From contig NZ_CP051183.1 in assembly GCF_012295615.1 (NCBI RefSeq), positions 2,941,001 to 3,005,000 on the forward strand: 64,000 bases of DNA, in the 5' to 3' direction. The translations under genes and the position numbers were made by a program. The notes beneath the pieces were generated by a model that saw only the letters and a program-made list of their open reading frames with translations, had not been told where the DNA came from and did not search any database. This DNA comes from Bermanella marisrubri (GTDB lineage Bacteria; Pseudomonadota; Gammaproteobacteria; Pseudomonadales; Oceanobacteraceae). Position 1 is the first letter of the stretch, and each line of letters begins with the position of its first letter. Positions 20,318 to 27,984 of the stretch are shown here, piece after piece.

Positions 20318-20332
20318 TAAGAATCATTCTCT
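20318..20332. promoter_or_regulatory. Possible Fur-like box in the 366-bp gap upstream of the bfr operon
   Basis: TAAGAATCATTCTCT fits the Fur 7-1-7 inverted repeat (TGATAAT-n-ATTATCA) at 10 of 14 positions. It lies ~200 bp before the first bfr start, further than usual. The rest of the gap 20122-20487 is AT-rich with the aminotransferase terminator at its far end and no gene that I can see. Confidence 0.3.
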
Positions 20333-20392
20333 ATTTTCTCTATCACAATTCGCCCACCCCACTCTCTAATAATCAATCCAGTTTTCTTGTTG

Positions 20393-20434
20393 GCAACAAA
20401 AAAGGCACTTAGGTGACCCTAAGTGCCTTTTAAT
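20393..20434 (-). terminator. Terminator of the aminotransferase gene
   Basis: A 13-bp perfect stem (20401-20413 with 20418-20430, core GGCACTTAGG) with a 4-nt loop. The minus-strand transcript continues into TTTTTTGTT; there is also a short T-run on the plus strand. Confidence 0.88.
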
Positions 20435-20487
20435 ATTTTGAATGCTTTAGCCCGATTCGATCATTCGATTCAGCGCTAAGTATATCT

Positions 20488-21603
20488 TTACATGGCTTTA
20501 ATGGCCTGCTCCAATTTCGCTACGGCTTGATCCACATCTTTGAGCTTATCTAAACCAAACAAACCAATACGGAAGGTTTTGAAATCATCTCCTTCGTCAC
20601 ACATCAATGGAACCCCCGCTGCAGCCTGCAAGCCTTGCTGTGCAAATTTCTTGGTATTTTGCATGTCGGCATCATCGGTATAACTCACTACAACTCCCGG
20701 CGCTTTAAAGCCATCGGCCGCCACACTGTCAAAACCATGCGTTTCTAACATGGCGCGGACTTTCTGACCCAAATCGATTTGCTGTTGTTTTAACTTATCG
20801 AAGCCGTATTCTTTACTTTCCAGTAAAGTATCGCGGAATTTTTTAAGCGCATCAGTAGGCATAGTGGCGTGATAAGCATGACCGCCGTTCTCATAGGCCT
20901 GCATAATTTGTTGCCATTTTTTGAGGTCACATGCGAAGGAGCTACTCGTTGTTTCATCCAGTCGCTTCAATGCGTTTTCGCTCATCATGACTAAAGCGGC
21001 ACATGGTGAAGCACTCCAGCCTTTCTGAGGTGCACTGATTAATACATCGACACCAAGATCTTTCATATCCACCCAAAGCGTACCGGATGCAATGCAATCC
21101 AATACCATCAATGCGCCCACATCATGGGCCGCTTGCGCTAGCTGTCGGACATAATCGTCGCTCAGAAGGATGCCGCTTGAGGTTTCCACATGAGGAGCAA
21201 ACACCACAGCAGGCTGTTTCTCACGAATACTCGCCACGACCTCGTCAATAGGCGCTGGTTCAAAGGCACGACTGGCGCTTTTGGTCCGTGCCTTGCATAC
21301 GTGGTGCTCAGATGTAATTTTGCCCATATCTAGAATTTGGGTCCAACGATAGCTAAACCAGCCGTTGCGAACCACTAGACAGGTTTCATCATTGGCAAAC
21401 TGACGTGCAACGGACTCCATACCATAGGTACCGCCACCAGGAACCACAATGACGCCATCGGCATTGTATACCTGCTTCAGTTCACGGGAGATGTCGCGCA
21501 TAACGTGCTGGAAGCTTTGCGACATATGGTTAAGTGAGCGGTCAGTAAAGACCACGCTATATTCGAGTAGTCCATCTGGATCGATATCGTTTCTTAGAGC
21601 CAT
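20488..21603 (-). CDS. Class V pyridoxal-phosphate aminotransferase (alanine/serine-glyoxylate type)
   Basis: 371 aa. Fold-type I class V aminotransferase: a VVPGGGTYGMESVARQ phosphate loop, FAPHVETSSGILL, Asp in LMVLDCIASG, and the Schiff-base lysine K194 in ISAPQKGWSASP. This resembles serine-glyoxylate or alanine-glyoxylate transaminases, but the exact amino donor is not decidable. It is divergent from a basic-amino-acid ABC transporter across a 305-bp control region with two Lrp-like boxes, so it may act on the imported amino acid or its product. Confidence 0.85.
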   Translation of the reverse strand: MALRNDIDPDGLLEYSVVFTDRSLNHMSQSFQHVMRDISRELKQVYNADGVIVVPGGGTYGMESVARQFANDETCLVVRNGWFSYRWTQILDMGKITSEHHVCKARTKSASRAFEPAPIDEVVASIREKQPAVVFAPHVETSSGILLSDDYVRQLAQAAHDVGALMVLDCIASGTLWVDMKDLGVDVLISAPQKGWSASPCAALVMMSENALKRLDETTSSSFACDLKKWQQIMQAYENGGHAYHATMPTDALKKFRDTLLESKEYGFDKLKQQQIDLGQKVRAMLETHGFDSVAADGFKAPGVVVSYTDDADMQNTKKFAQQGLQAAAGVPLMCDEGDDFKTFRIGLFGLDKLKDVDQAVAKLEQAIKAM

Positions 21604-21761
21604 GGTAAAACCTATTACAATTTTGTGTGTATTTAAAAAGACAAGTCGCGCCCTGTAAACCCCAGAGTTGCACTAAATATGGGCAGCAAAGCAGATCAAA
21701 TGGCGATTATGGGGCTTGTATTTATAACAATTCTACCGTAATTTAGACACTGCTAAGAACG

Positions 21762-21799
21762 AAGAAAATTTTATCGAGGGAACTAAAGAAAATTTTATC
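21762..21799. promoter_or_regulatory. Tandem Lrp/AsnC-like boxes between aminotransferase and ABC operon
   Basis: The 14-mer AAGAAAATTTTATC occurs twice, at 21762-21775 and 21786-21799, exactly 24 bp apart. Each copy agrees with the E. coli Lrp consensus YAGHAWATTWTDCTR at about 12 of 15 positions. The pair lies in the 305-bp divergent region 21604-21908; the rest of that region shows no gene. Confidence 0.45.
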
Positions 21800-21908
21800 C
21801 AAATAGGATAGAGTCTGCGCCCTTTAAATTCTGCGCCTCAAAAAGGCTGGAAAATGTGAAAATCGGTCTATTTATCAGATAGGCTTTCGTCAGCATTAGG
21901 AGATATCC

Positions 21909-22676
21909 ATGGCAAATGCCCCTTTGGTGGCCAACAATATCCACAAGCAATTTGGTGACCATGAAGTACTCAAGGGGATTTCGCTTGAAGCCAACAAGGG
22001 CGACGTAATATCCGTTATCGGCTCGTCTGGCTCAGGTAAGAGTACCTTCCTACGTTGCCTTAACTTGCTCGAAATCCCAACCCAAGGGGACGTGATCGTG
22101 CAAGGGGAATCCATTGAATTTAGCCACGACAAAAAAGGCGAACGCATCCCTGCCAATACCCGCCAAGTGGAACGTATTCGCGCCCAACTATCTATGGTGT
22201 TTCAAGGGTTTAACCTATGGTCTCACATGACCGTATTAGAGAATATCATTGAGGCACCTATTCACGTCCTGGGGCTATCCAAAGCAGAAGCCATAGAACG
22301 AGCAAACGAACATCTGAATCGAGTGGGCCTATACGATCGCAAAGATTACTATCCAGCTCATATGTCAGGCGGTCAACAACAACGGGCAGCCATTGCACGA
22401 GCCTTAGCCATGGATCCAGAAGTCATGTTATTTGACGAGCCCACATCGGCACTTGACCCTGAATTAGTAGGCGAAGTACTAAAGGTCATGCGCGAGCTCG
22501 CCGAAGAGGGCAGAACCATGGTGGTGGTCACCCACGAGATGGCATTTGCCCGAGACGTTGCCAATCAGTTAATGTTTTTGCACGAAGGCAAAGTTGAGGA
22601 ATCGGGCGACCCTTCTGTTCTATTCGACAATCCTAATTCGGAACGCTTTAAGCAATTCATTTCATCTGTTTATTAA
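21909..22676 (+). CDS. Basic amino-acid ABC transporter ATPase (HisP/ArtP-like)
   Basis: 255 aa. Walker A GSSGSGKST (~38-46), Q-loop VFQGFNLWSHMTVLEN, signature MSGGQQQRAAIARALA, Walker B VMLFDEPTSALDPE and the switch His in VVTHEMAFARD. It is closest by eye to HisP/AotP, the ATPase of lysine/arginine/ornithine/histidine importers. First gene of a four-gene operon in the order ATPase, binding protein, permease, permease, which is the order of artPIQM. An AGGAG site lies just upstream. Confidence 0.95.
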   Translation: MANAPLVANNIHKQFGDHEVLKGISLEANKGDVISVIGSSGSGKSTFLRCLNLLEIPTQGDVIVQGESIEFSHDKKGERIPANTRQVERIRAQLSMVFQGFNLWSHMTVLENIIEAPIHVLGLSKAEAIERANEHLNRVGLYDRKDYYPAHMSGGQQQRAAIARALAMDPEVMLFDEPTSALDPELVGEVLKVMRELAEEGRTMVVVTHEMAFARDVANQLMFLHEGKVEESGDPSVLFDNPNSERFKQFISSVY

Positions 22677-22706
22677 AACCATAAGATAAACCTCAGGAGA
22701 ACGACA

Positions 22707-23459
22707 ATGAAACGCCAACTACTAACTCTTTTTAGTGCGCTAGCACTTTCTGTAAGTGCAAATGCTGCGGACCCGATTCGTGTGGCCGTTGACGCGCCAT
22801 ACCCGCCGTTTGAATACAAAGCCCCAGACGGTAGCCTAACCGGTTTTGAAATCGAGCTAGGCAATGCAGTATGCCAAGAAATCACAAAGCAAGATTGTGA
22901 TTGGGTCATCCAAGCTTGGGACGGTATTATCCCTGGTCTACTAGCGCGCAAATACGACATGATTTTCTCTTCCATGTCGATCAATGAAAAACGTAAACAG
23001 AAAGTACTTTTCTCTGAACCATATTATCAAACACCTTCTGCGTTTTTTGCAGAAAAAGGTAATGGCTTCAACCCAACTGACAGCAAAGGCAAGCGCATTG
23101 GTGTTCAGCGTGCCACTGTTCAAGATACCTACCTAACTGAAATGCACAAAGAAGCAGAAATCGTTCGCTATACAACAGCAGATGACATGGTGATCGACCT
23201 TAAAGGTGAACGTCTTGATGCGTTATTTGTGGATGCGCCTGTGGGCGAAAGCATGCTTAAAGACGACAAAGGCTACGAGCAAGTTGGCGACATGGTGAAT
23301 AAACCTGTTTCTATCTTTGGCGAAGGCATCGCTGCGGCATTTAACAAGCGCAACAAAGATCTAGAGAAAAAGGTCAGTGCTGCACTTAAGAAGTTGAAGA
23401 ATGACGGTACCTATGACCGCATCATGAAAAAATACTTCAGCTACAGTATCAAAATTTAA
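22707..23459 (+). CDS. Periplasmic basic amino-acid binding protein (HisJ/ArtI-like)
   Basis: 250 aa with a clear signal peptide (1-21, cleavage after SANAA or ANA). Mature part begins ADPIRVAVDAPYPPFEYKAP, the start of the family-3 solute-binding fold, with SSMSINEKRKQKVLFSEPYY, characteristic of the LAO/histidine binding group. It captures an amino acid, probably arginine, ornithine or lysine, for the permeases downstream. Spacing to the ATPase gene is 30 bp, with a CAGGAG site. Confidence 0.93.
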   Translation: MKRQLLTLFSALALSVSANAADPIRVAVDAPYPPFEYKAPDGSLTGFEIELGNAVCQEITKQDCDWVIQAWDGIIPGLLARKYDMIFSSMSINEKRKQKVLFSEPYYQTPSAFFAEKGNGFNPTDSKGKRIGVQRATVQDTYLTEMHKEAEIVRYTTADDMVIDLKGERLDALFVDAPVGESMLKDDKGYEQVGDMVNKPVSIFGEGIAAAFNKRNKDLEKKVSAALKKLKNDGTYDRIMKKYFSYSIKI

Positions 23460-23498
23460 TTACTAAGTTTTATTGATTTAGGAAACGGCACGTCCGCA

Positions 23499-24206
23499 AT
23501 GATAGATTTACAAGGTTATGGTCCAAGTATTTTCGGTGGTGCAATGGTCACCATCGAATTGGCCTTATTATCACTCCTTATCGCCTTTCTATTAGGTTTG
23601 TTAGGTGCTGTAGCTAAGCTTTCGTCGAGTAAAACGGCGCAGGTTGTGGCTACTACTTACACTACCCTTATTCGCGGCGTGCCGGACTTAGTCTTGATGA
23701 TGCTCATCTTTTTTGGTGGTCAAATCGCATTCAATAGTTTTACTGAATGGCTGTATTTTGCCAGCGACGAACAAATCGATATCTTCATAAACATCGATGA
23801 GTTTGTAGCAGGCGTTATCACGATTGGTTTTATTTTTGGTGCTTACATGACAGAAACCTTTCGCGGTGCATTCATTGCCGTGGATGTAGGCCAGATAGAA
23901 GCAGCCAAGGCATATGGCATGAATCGCTGGCAGGTTTTCACGCGTATAATGTTTCCACAAATGATGCGACATGCCTTGCCAGGCCTCGGCAACAATTGGC
24001 AGGTATTATTAAAGACCACTGCATTGGTCAGTGTAATCGGTCTTGCGGACATGGTGCGTCTTGCCACAGAAGCCGCTAAAACTACCGGAGAGCCCTTCCT
24101 GTTTTTGATTCCGGTTGCTTTCGTCTATTTGATGCTAACTGCGATTTCAGAGTGGGTATTTAAGCGTCTAAAGAAACGCTACAACGCTGGCATTGTGGAG
24201 GCTTAA
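23499..24206 (+). CDS. Amino-acid ABC transporter permease (HisQ/ArtQ-like)
   Basis: 235 aa with ~5 transmembrane helices; begins MIDLQGYGPSIFGGAMVTIE like HisQ/AotQ. The EAA loop that contacts the ATPase is QIEAAKAYGMNRWQVFTRIM. It works as a heterodimer with the next gene. Confidence 0.93.
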   Translation: MIDLQGYGPSIFGGAMVTIELALLSLLIAFLLGLLGAVAKLSSSKTAQVVATTYTTLIRGVPDLVLMMLIFFGGQIAFNSFTEWLYFASDEQIDIFINIDEFVAGVITIGFIFGAYMTETFRGAFIAVDVGQIEAAKAYGMNRWQVFTRIMFPQMMRHALPGLGNNWQVLLKTTALVSVIGLADMVRLATEAAKTTGEPFLFLIPVAFVYLMLTAISEWVFKRLKKRYNAGIVEA

Positions 24207-24207
24207 A

Positions 24208-24921
24208 ATGGACGCATTACTCGCTTTAATTGATCAAAATGAGATATTTAATCTCACCACATTAGAACATTATTGGGATGGTTTTGTTATGACCACCCAG
24301 TTGGTTTTTCTTTCATTAATCATTGGCTTGCTGGTATCGGTTCCTTTAGCGATTATGCGCACCAGTAAAAATCCGTTGATTAACTACCCAGTATGGGTGT
24401 TCACGTATGTATTTCGCGGCACACCATTACTGATACAGCTATACCTGATTTATTATGGTGTTACGCTCATTGAAGGTATCCAAGATTCTGTTTTTTGGGT
24501 CATTTTTGAACGCGCTTATTATCCTTGCTTAATCGCTTTTGCCTTAAATACAGCGGCCTATACCACTGAAATTTTCAGAGGCGCTATTGAGACAACCAGT
24601 AAAGGCGAAATTGAAGCTGCGAGAGCCTATGGCATGAGCTGGTCAAAATGTATGAAGCGTATTGTTCTTCCCAGTGCGTTTCGTCGTGCTATCCCAGCCT
24701 ATACGAATGAAGTAATTTTTATGTTGCACGCCAGCGCGATAGCTTCTACGGTGACGATCATTGATCTAACGGGTGCAGCGCGGGACATTTACGCACGCTT
24801 CTACGCACCTTTTGAAGCCTTCTTGTTCGTGGCTGCGATTTACCTATGTTTGACCTTCAGCATAATCATGTTGTTCAAACAATTGGAAAAGCGCCTTTTA
24901 GGCCACTTACAGCCTAGGTAA
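24208..24921 (+). CDS. Amino-acid ABC transporter permease (HisM/ArtM-like)
   Basis: 237 aa, ~5 helices, EAA loop EIEAARAYGMSWSKCMKRIV. The start at 24208 is chosen because a GTGGAGG site lies 6-12 bp upstream and the previous gene stops at 24206; a longer frame from 24193 would overlap it. The stop codon is part of a perfect hairpin shared with the convergent gene. Confidence 0.92.
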   Translation: MDALLALIDQNEIFNLTTLEHYWDGFVMTTQLVFLSLIIGLLVSVPLAIMRTSKNPLINYPVWVFTYVFRGTPLLIQLYLIYYGVTLIEGIQDSVFWVIFERAYYPCLIAFALNTAAYTTEIFRGAIETTSKGEIEAARAYGMSWSKCMKRIVLPSAFRRAIPAYTNEVIFMLHASAIASTVTIIDLTGAARDIYARFYAPFEAFLFVAAIYLCLTFSIIMLFKQLEKRLLGHLQPR

Positions 24922-24934
24922 CGTTTACCTAGGC
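24912..24934. terminator. Perfect hairpin spanning both convergent stop codons
   Basis: GCCTAGGTAA (24912-24921), a 3-nt loop, and TTACCTAGGC (24925-24934). Each arm holds the TAA stop of one of the two convergent genes. U-tracts after it are poor on both strands, so termination may be weak or it may protect the 3' ends. Confidence 0.6.
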
Positions 24935-25671
24935 TTCGTTATTCCATATTTTTTCAAAATATCCCTGTAGCGCTGGGTTTGAGTGAACTGCTCCAGCACT
25001 TTAGCAAAGTCAGCGGACAAGTTCTCCGCATCGTCTATTTGTCGCGAAATCGCAATGTAATCTGGAGCATAATCGATGGCTGGCTGTAGAAAATTAATTG
25101 GCAAGCGCAAACCAATTTCTTTTAGCAAATGTCCGATTACTGCTTCGTTTCCCACCGCTACATCAATTACTCCACGCTGAAGCGCCGTAATTAATGCACG
25201 GCTATTTGCATACGTCTTTTTAACTTTCGGCTCAAATTGTTCAAAACTATTGCCGTGCCAATAGCCATCAACATAGCCGAAACGAAAACCAGAGAGGCTC
25301 TCTAAATCACCTTCGAATTCAATACGTTGGCTAGCCATAACGAACAAGTGACTACTTTCGTGAAGAATTGCAGGCTCAACGTAATGCACATCACTAGCGC
25401 GATCAGGCGATTTAAAATACAGCATCACTAAATCAATACGGCCTTGCGCCAAATATTGCTGAACTCGCTTCCAAGGCAAACGCTGATATGCGATTGAATG
25501 TCCTGTTTGCTGTGCGATGAGCTCGACAATCTCCACCGCTGCGCCGGTTAACCCTTCGTCGGTATCATAATAAAAAGGAGCATAATCTCCCTCGCTGATG
25601 CCCACCACCAGTTGTGACGCCTGACTGGAGCCAATGCTAATAATCGCAAAAATCAAACAAACGATTCGCAT
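24925..25671 (-). CDS. Family-3 periplasmic solute-binding protein (orphan)
   Basis: 248 aa with a signal peptide (1-19, ending SSQAS). SBP_bac_3 fold: LVVGISEGDYAPFYYD, TGAAVEIVELIAQQTG, then a VDLVMLY-type segment. There is no permease or ATPase beside it on the same strand, so it may feed the neighbouring ABC system, act as a sensor input, or be independent. It is convergent with the ABC operon. Confidence 0.82.
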   Translation of the reverse strand: MRIVCLIFAIISIGSSQASQLVVGISEGDYAPFYYDTDEGLTGAAVEIVELIAQQTGHSIAYQRLPWKRVQQYLAQGRIDLVMLYFKSPDRASDVHYVEPAILHESSHLFVMASQRIEFEGDLESLSGFRFGYVDGYWHGNSFEQFEPKVKKTYANSRALITALQRGVIDVAVGNEAVIGHLLKEIGLRLPINFLQPAIDYAPDYIAISRQIDDAENLSADFAKVLEQFTQTQRYRDILKKYGITKPR

Positions 25672-25739
25672 GGGTGCCTTATAGATACATTGTTGAGTAT
25701 TTATTAATCACCTTATAATGCATTAAGCGATATAGCAAT

Positions 25740-25913
25740 TTAGCCTTGGGACTTTTTTTTCTGAATCTCTTCGTATATACCCTGAGCTTTCTCACTCAAT
25801 GCAGAATACGTTTTAATATCGCCATTACGCTGATACTGCATGGCTTTTGCCAATGTCATTTCGTACTCTTTCTCGAGTTTTTTGATAGGATCTTTCTTCA
25901 GGAATCCAAACAT
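25740..25913 (-). CDS. Small protein of the DUF6435 family
   Basis: 57-aa frame starting MFGFLKKDPIKKLEKEYEM and containing QRNGDIKTYSALSEKA. This matches my recollection of a small conserved gammaproteobacterial protein family (MFGLFKKDP..., DUF6435). It is highly charged, predicted helical and cytosolic, of unknown function. It stands alone in the 326-bp space between the binding protein and the hydrolase; no clear ribosome site is visible. Confidence 0.8.
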   Translation of the reverse strand: MFGFLKKDPIKKLEKEYEMTLAKAMQYQRNGDIKTYSALSEKAQGIYEEIQKKKSQG

Positions 25914-25997
25914 AATTTACTGGCCTGTCATTGAACGGTAAGGTTTTTACGCACTAATGACGAAGTCCGATTACAAATCCAGCGCAAGGGAGTATTC

Positions 25998-26861
25998 ATG
26001 CCTTATTTTCAGCATCACAATGTGAATTTCCATTATGTAGAAGAATGCTCACAAGAAAAAAGCAAGGGCACAGTTATTGCGTTGCATGGCCTAGCGCAAA
26101 ATACCCATTATTGGACCGACACTGGTATCACTGAGTCTTTGGCAAAAGATTACCATGTCGTGTGTCTTGATATGCGTGGCCACGGACTCACTACAGTGGA
26201 TGGCGAACCGAAAGGCTATGACGTTGAGGTGTTAATCGAAGATGTAAATGCACTAGCAAACCATCTAGATATTGATCGCTTCCATCTGATGGGACATAGT
26301 ACTGGCGGCATGGTCGCAGCCCGATATGCGATGCATTACGGGCAAGGTGCCAATCAACGTTTGCGTTCATTACTGCTCTGTAATACCAGCGCCAGCATAA
26401 TGTTCAGTAAGATGCCTAAATTCGCAAACGAAGCTGCAATTAAAGCTATGGCATACAGCTTTGAGCACTTCTCTTGGCAGCAAATCATTCAAGGGTTGAA
26501 GCTGCAACCTGGTCCATTGTTTAAGGGGCTTGCCAACCACAAAGACCCTAAAGCAATGTTTGATGCAGCCTATGAAATGATGAAACACGGCGATCAAAAC
26601 AGTATTGCAGACTTCGTCCGCGTATTTTACAACGACCCCGATCACCATGAGAGCGCGTTACGGACCATTGAATGTCCTACCCTAGTGGTCACTGCAGAGT
26701 TGGATCCTATTTTCACGAAAACCAGTGAGTATTTTATTAACAACATTCCCAATGTTGAGCACGCTCATGCAAAGCACATTGGACACATGACGGCTTTAGA
26801 GGATCCTATTTGGTTTAACTCAGTCATATCGAAGTTTTTGCGCCAACACCACGATAAATAA
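25998..26861 (+). CDS. Alpha/beta-fold hydrolase
   Basis: 287 aa. Catalytic triad S101 (LMGHSTGG), D236 (AELDPIF) and H263 (KHIGHMT), oxyanion loop HGLAQN near residue 30. Resembles esterases and 3-oxoadipate-enol-lactonase-type hydrolases; the substrate is unknown. No signal peptide. It begins after an AAGGGAG site and precedes the RND genes by 67 bp. Confidence 0.88.
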   Translation: MPYFQHHNVNFHYVEECSQEKSKGTVIALHGLAQNTHYWTDTGITESLAKDYHVVCLDMRGHGLTTVDGEPKGYDVEVLIEDVNALANHLDIDRFHLMGHSTGGMVAARYAMHYGQGANQRLRSLLLCNTSASIMFSKMPKFANEAAIKAMAYSFEHFSWQQIIQGLKLQPGPLFKGLANHKDPKAMFDAAYEMMKHGDQNSIADFVRVFYNDPDHHESALRTIECPTLVVTAELDPIFTKTSEYFINNIPNVEHAHAKHIGHMTALEDPIWFNSVISKFLRQHHDK

Positions 26862-26928
26862 GAACCATTAACAAGATCCTTTGTCATAAAGTACCCGTAT
26901 AAAACCCATATTTGCCGATGGCCATATT

Positions 26929-27984
26929 ATGATCCGGAACGTTTTAATCATCACAGCACTCACCATAATAGCCGCTATCACATGGCGCTTTCTCAGCAGT
27001 GATGCCTCACAGTCACGAGATCGAGGACCGACTCCGGTCGTGCTGCATAGTGTAACAACGAAGCCATTGGAACAAACCATTGAAGCCATCGGTTCAGCCC
27101 GTGCGCAAGAATCTGTCACCATTACAGGTAGCGTTACTGAAAAAATTGAAAGTATCCATTTTCAACAAGGTCAGAAGGTGGATAAAGGTACCTTGTTGGT
27201 ATCACTCAACTCTGAAGAGGAAGAGGCTCAGCTTAAAGCGGCTCGCGTAAACCTATCTGAGCAAAAACGTGAATATAAACGTATAGAAAACCTAGTCAAA
27301 CAAAAAAGTGTATCGGCCTCAGAGTTAGACCGTTTGCAGTCTTCAATAGATTTAGCCAACGCCCGTATAAAGGAGGCTCAAGCAAAAATTGCCGATCGCA
27401 GAATTCGCGCACCGTTTTCAGGACAGTTAGGCTTACGTTTTGTTAGCCCTGGTGCTTTATTGAGCCCCGGTGACAGCATCACCACTCTTGATAAAATCGA
27501 TCAGCTCGAAGTGGAATTCGAAATGGCCGAAACTTACCTACCTTATATCCAGCCAAATCAATCACTGAATGCCATCAGCAATGCTTATCCTAAACTCAAC
27601 TTTAATGGCCAAATCAAAACCCTAGATAGTCGCATAGACAATACGACTCGTAGCATTCGTGTCCGTGCCACCATTGATAATCAAGATCAAAAATTAAAAC
27701 CCGGCATGATGCTAGTACTACGTATTATTAGTGAACAACGACAAGCTATTATGATCCCGGAAGAAGCCATATTTATGCGTGCAAAACAACATTATGTTTA
27801 TATCGTCGATAAAAACATGGTCGTAAATGAGCGCGCTATAAAGGTAGGACTACGTACTCGGGGTGAAGTAGAAGTAATTGAAGGCTTGAAAGATGGCGAG
27901 CAAATCGTACATCAAGGCTTATTAAAAGTGCGCCCGGGCAGTCAGGTAGAAGCCCAAGTAGAAACTTGGCGTGAGGGTGCATAA
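26929..27984 (+). CDS. RND efflux periplasmic adaptor (membrane fusion protein)
   Basis: 351 aa. N-terminal membrane anchor (~1-22), then the barrel-sandwich hybrid split by an alpha hairpin (residues ~95-150, EEEEAQLKAARVNLSEQKRE), a beta-barrel and a membrane-proximal domain. RAPFSGQLGLRFVSPGALLS is the lipoyl-like half typical of the HlyD/AcrA family. The stop overlaps the pump start by one base (TAATG). It bridges the pump to an outer-membrane channel; no such channel gene is nearby, so a TolC-like protein elsewhere is likely. Confidence 0.93.
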   Translation: MIRNVLIITALTIIAAITWRFLSSDASQSRDRGPTPVVLHSVTTKPLEQTIEAIGSARAQESVTITGSVTEKIESIHFQQGQKVDKGTLLVSLNSEEEEAQLKAARVNLSEQKREYKRIENLVKQKSVSASELDRLQSSIDLANARIKEAQAKIADRRIRAPFSGQLGLRFVSPGALLSPGDSITTLDKIDQLEVEFEMAETYLPYIQPNQSLNAISNAYPKLNFNGQIKTLDSRIDNTTRSIRVRATIDNQDQKLKPGMMLVLRIISEQRQAIMIPEEAIFMRAKQHYVYIVDKNMVVNERAIKVGLRTRGEVEVIEGLKDGEQIVHQGLLKVRPGSQVEAQVETWREGA

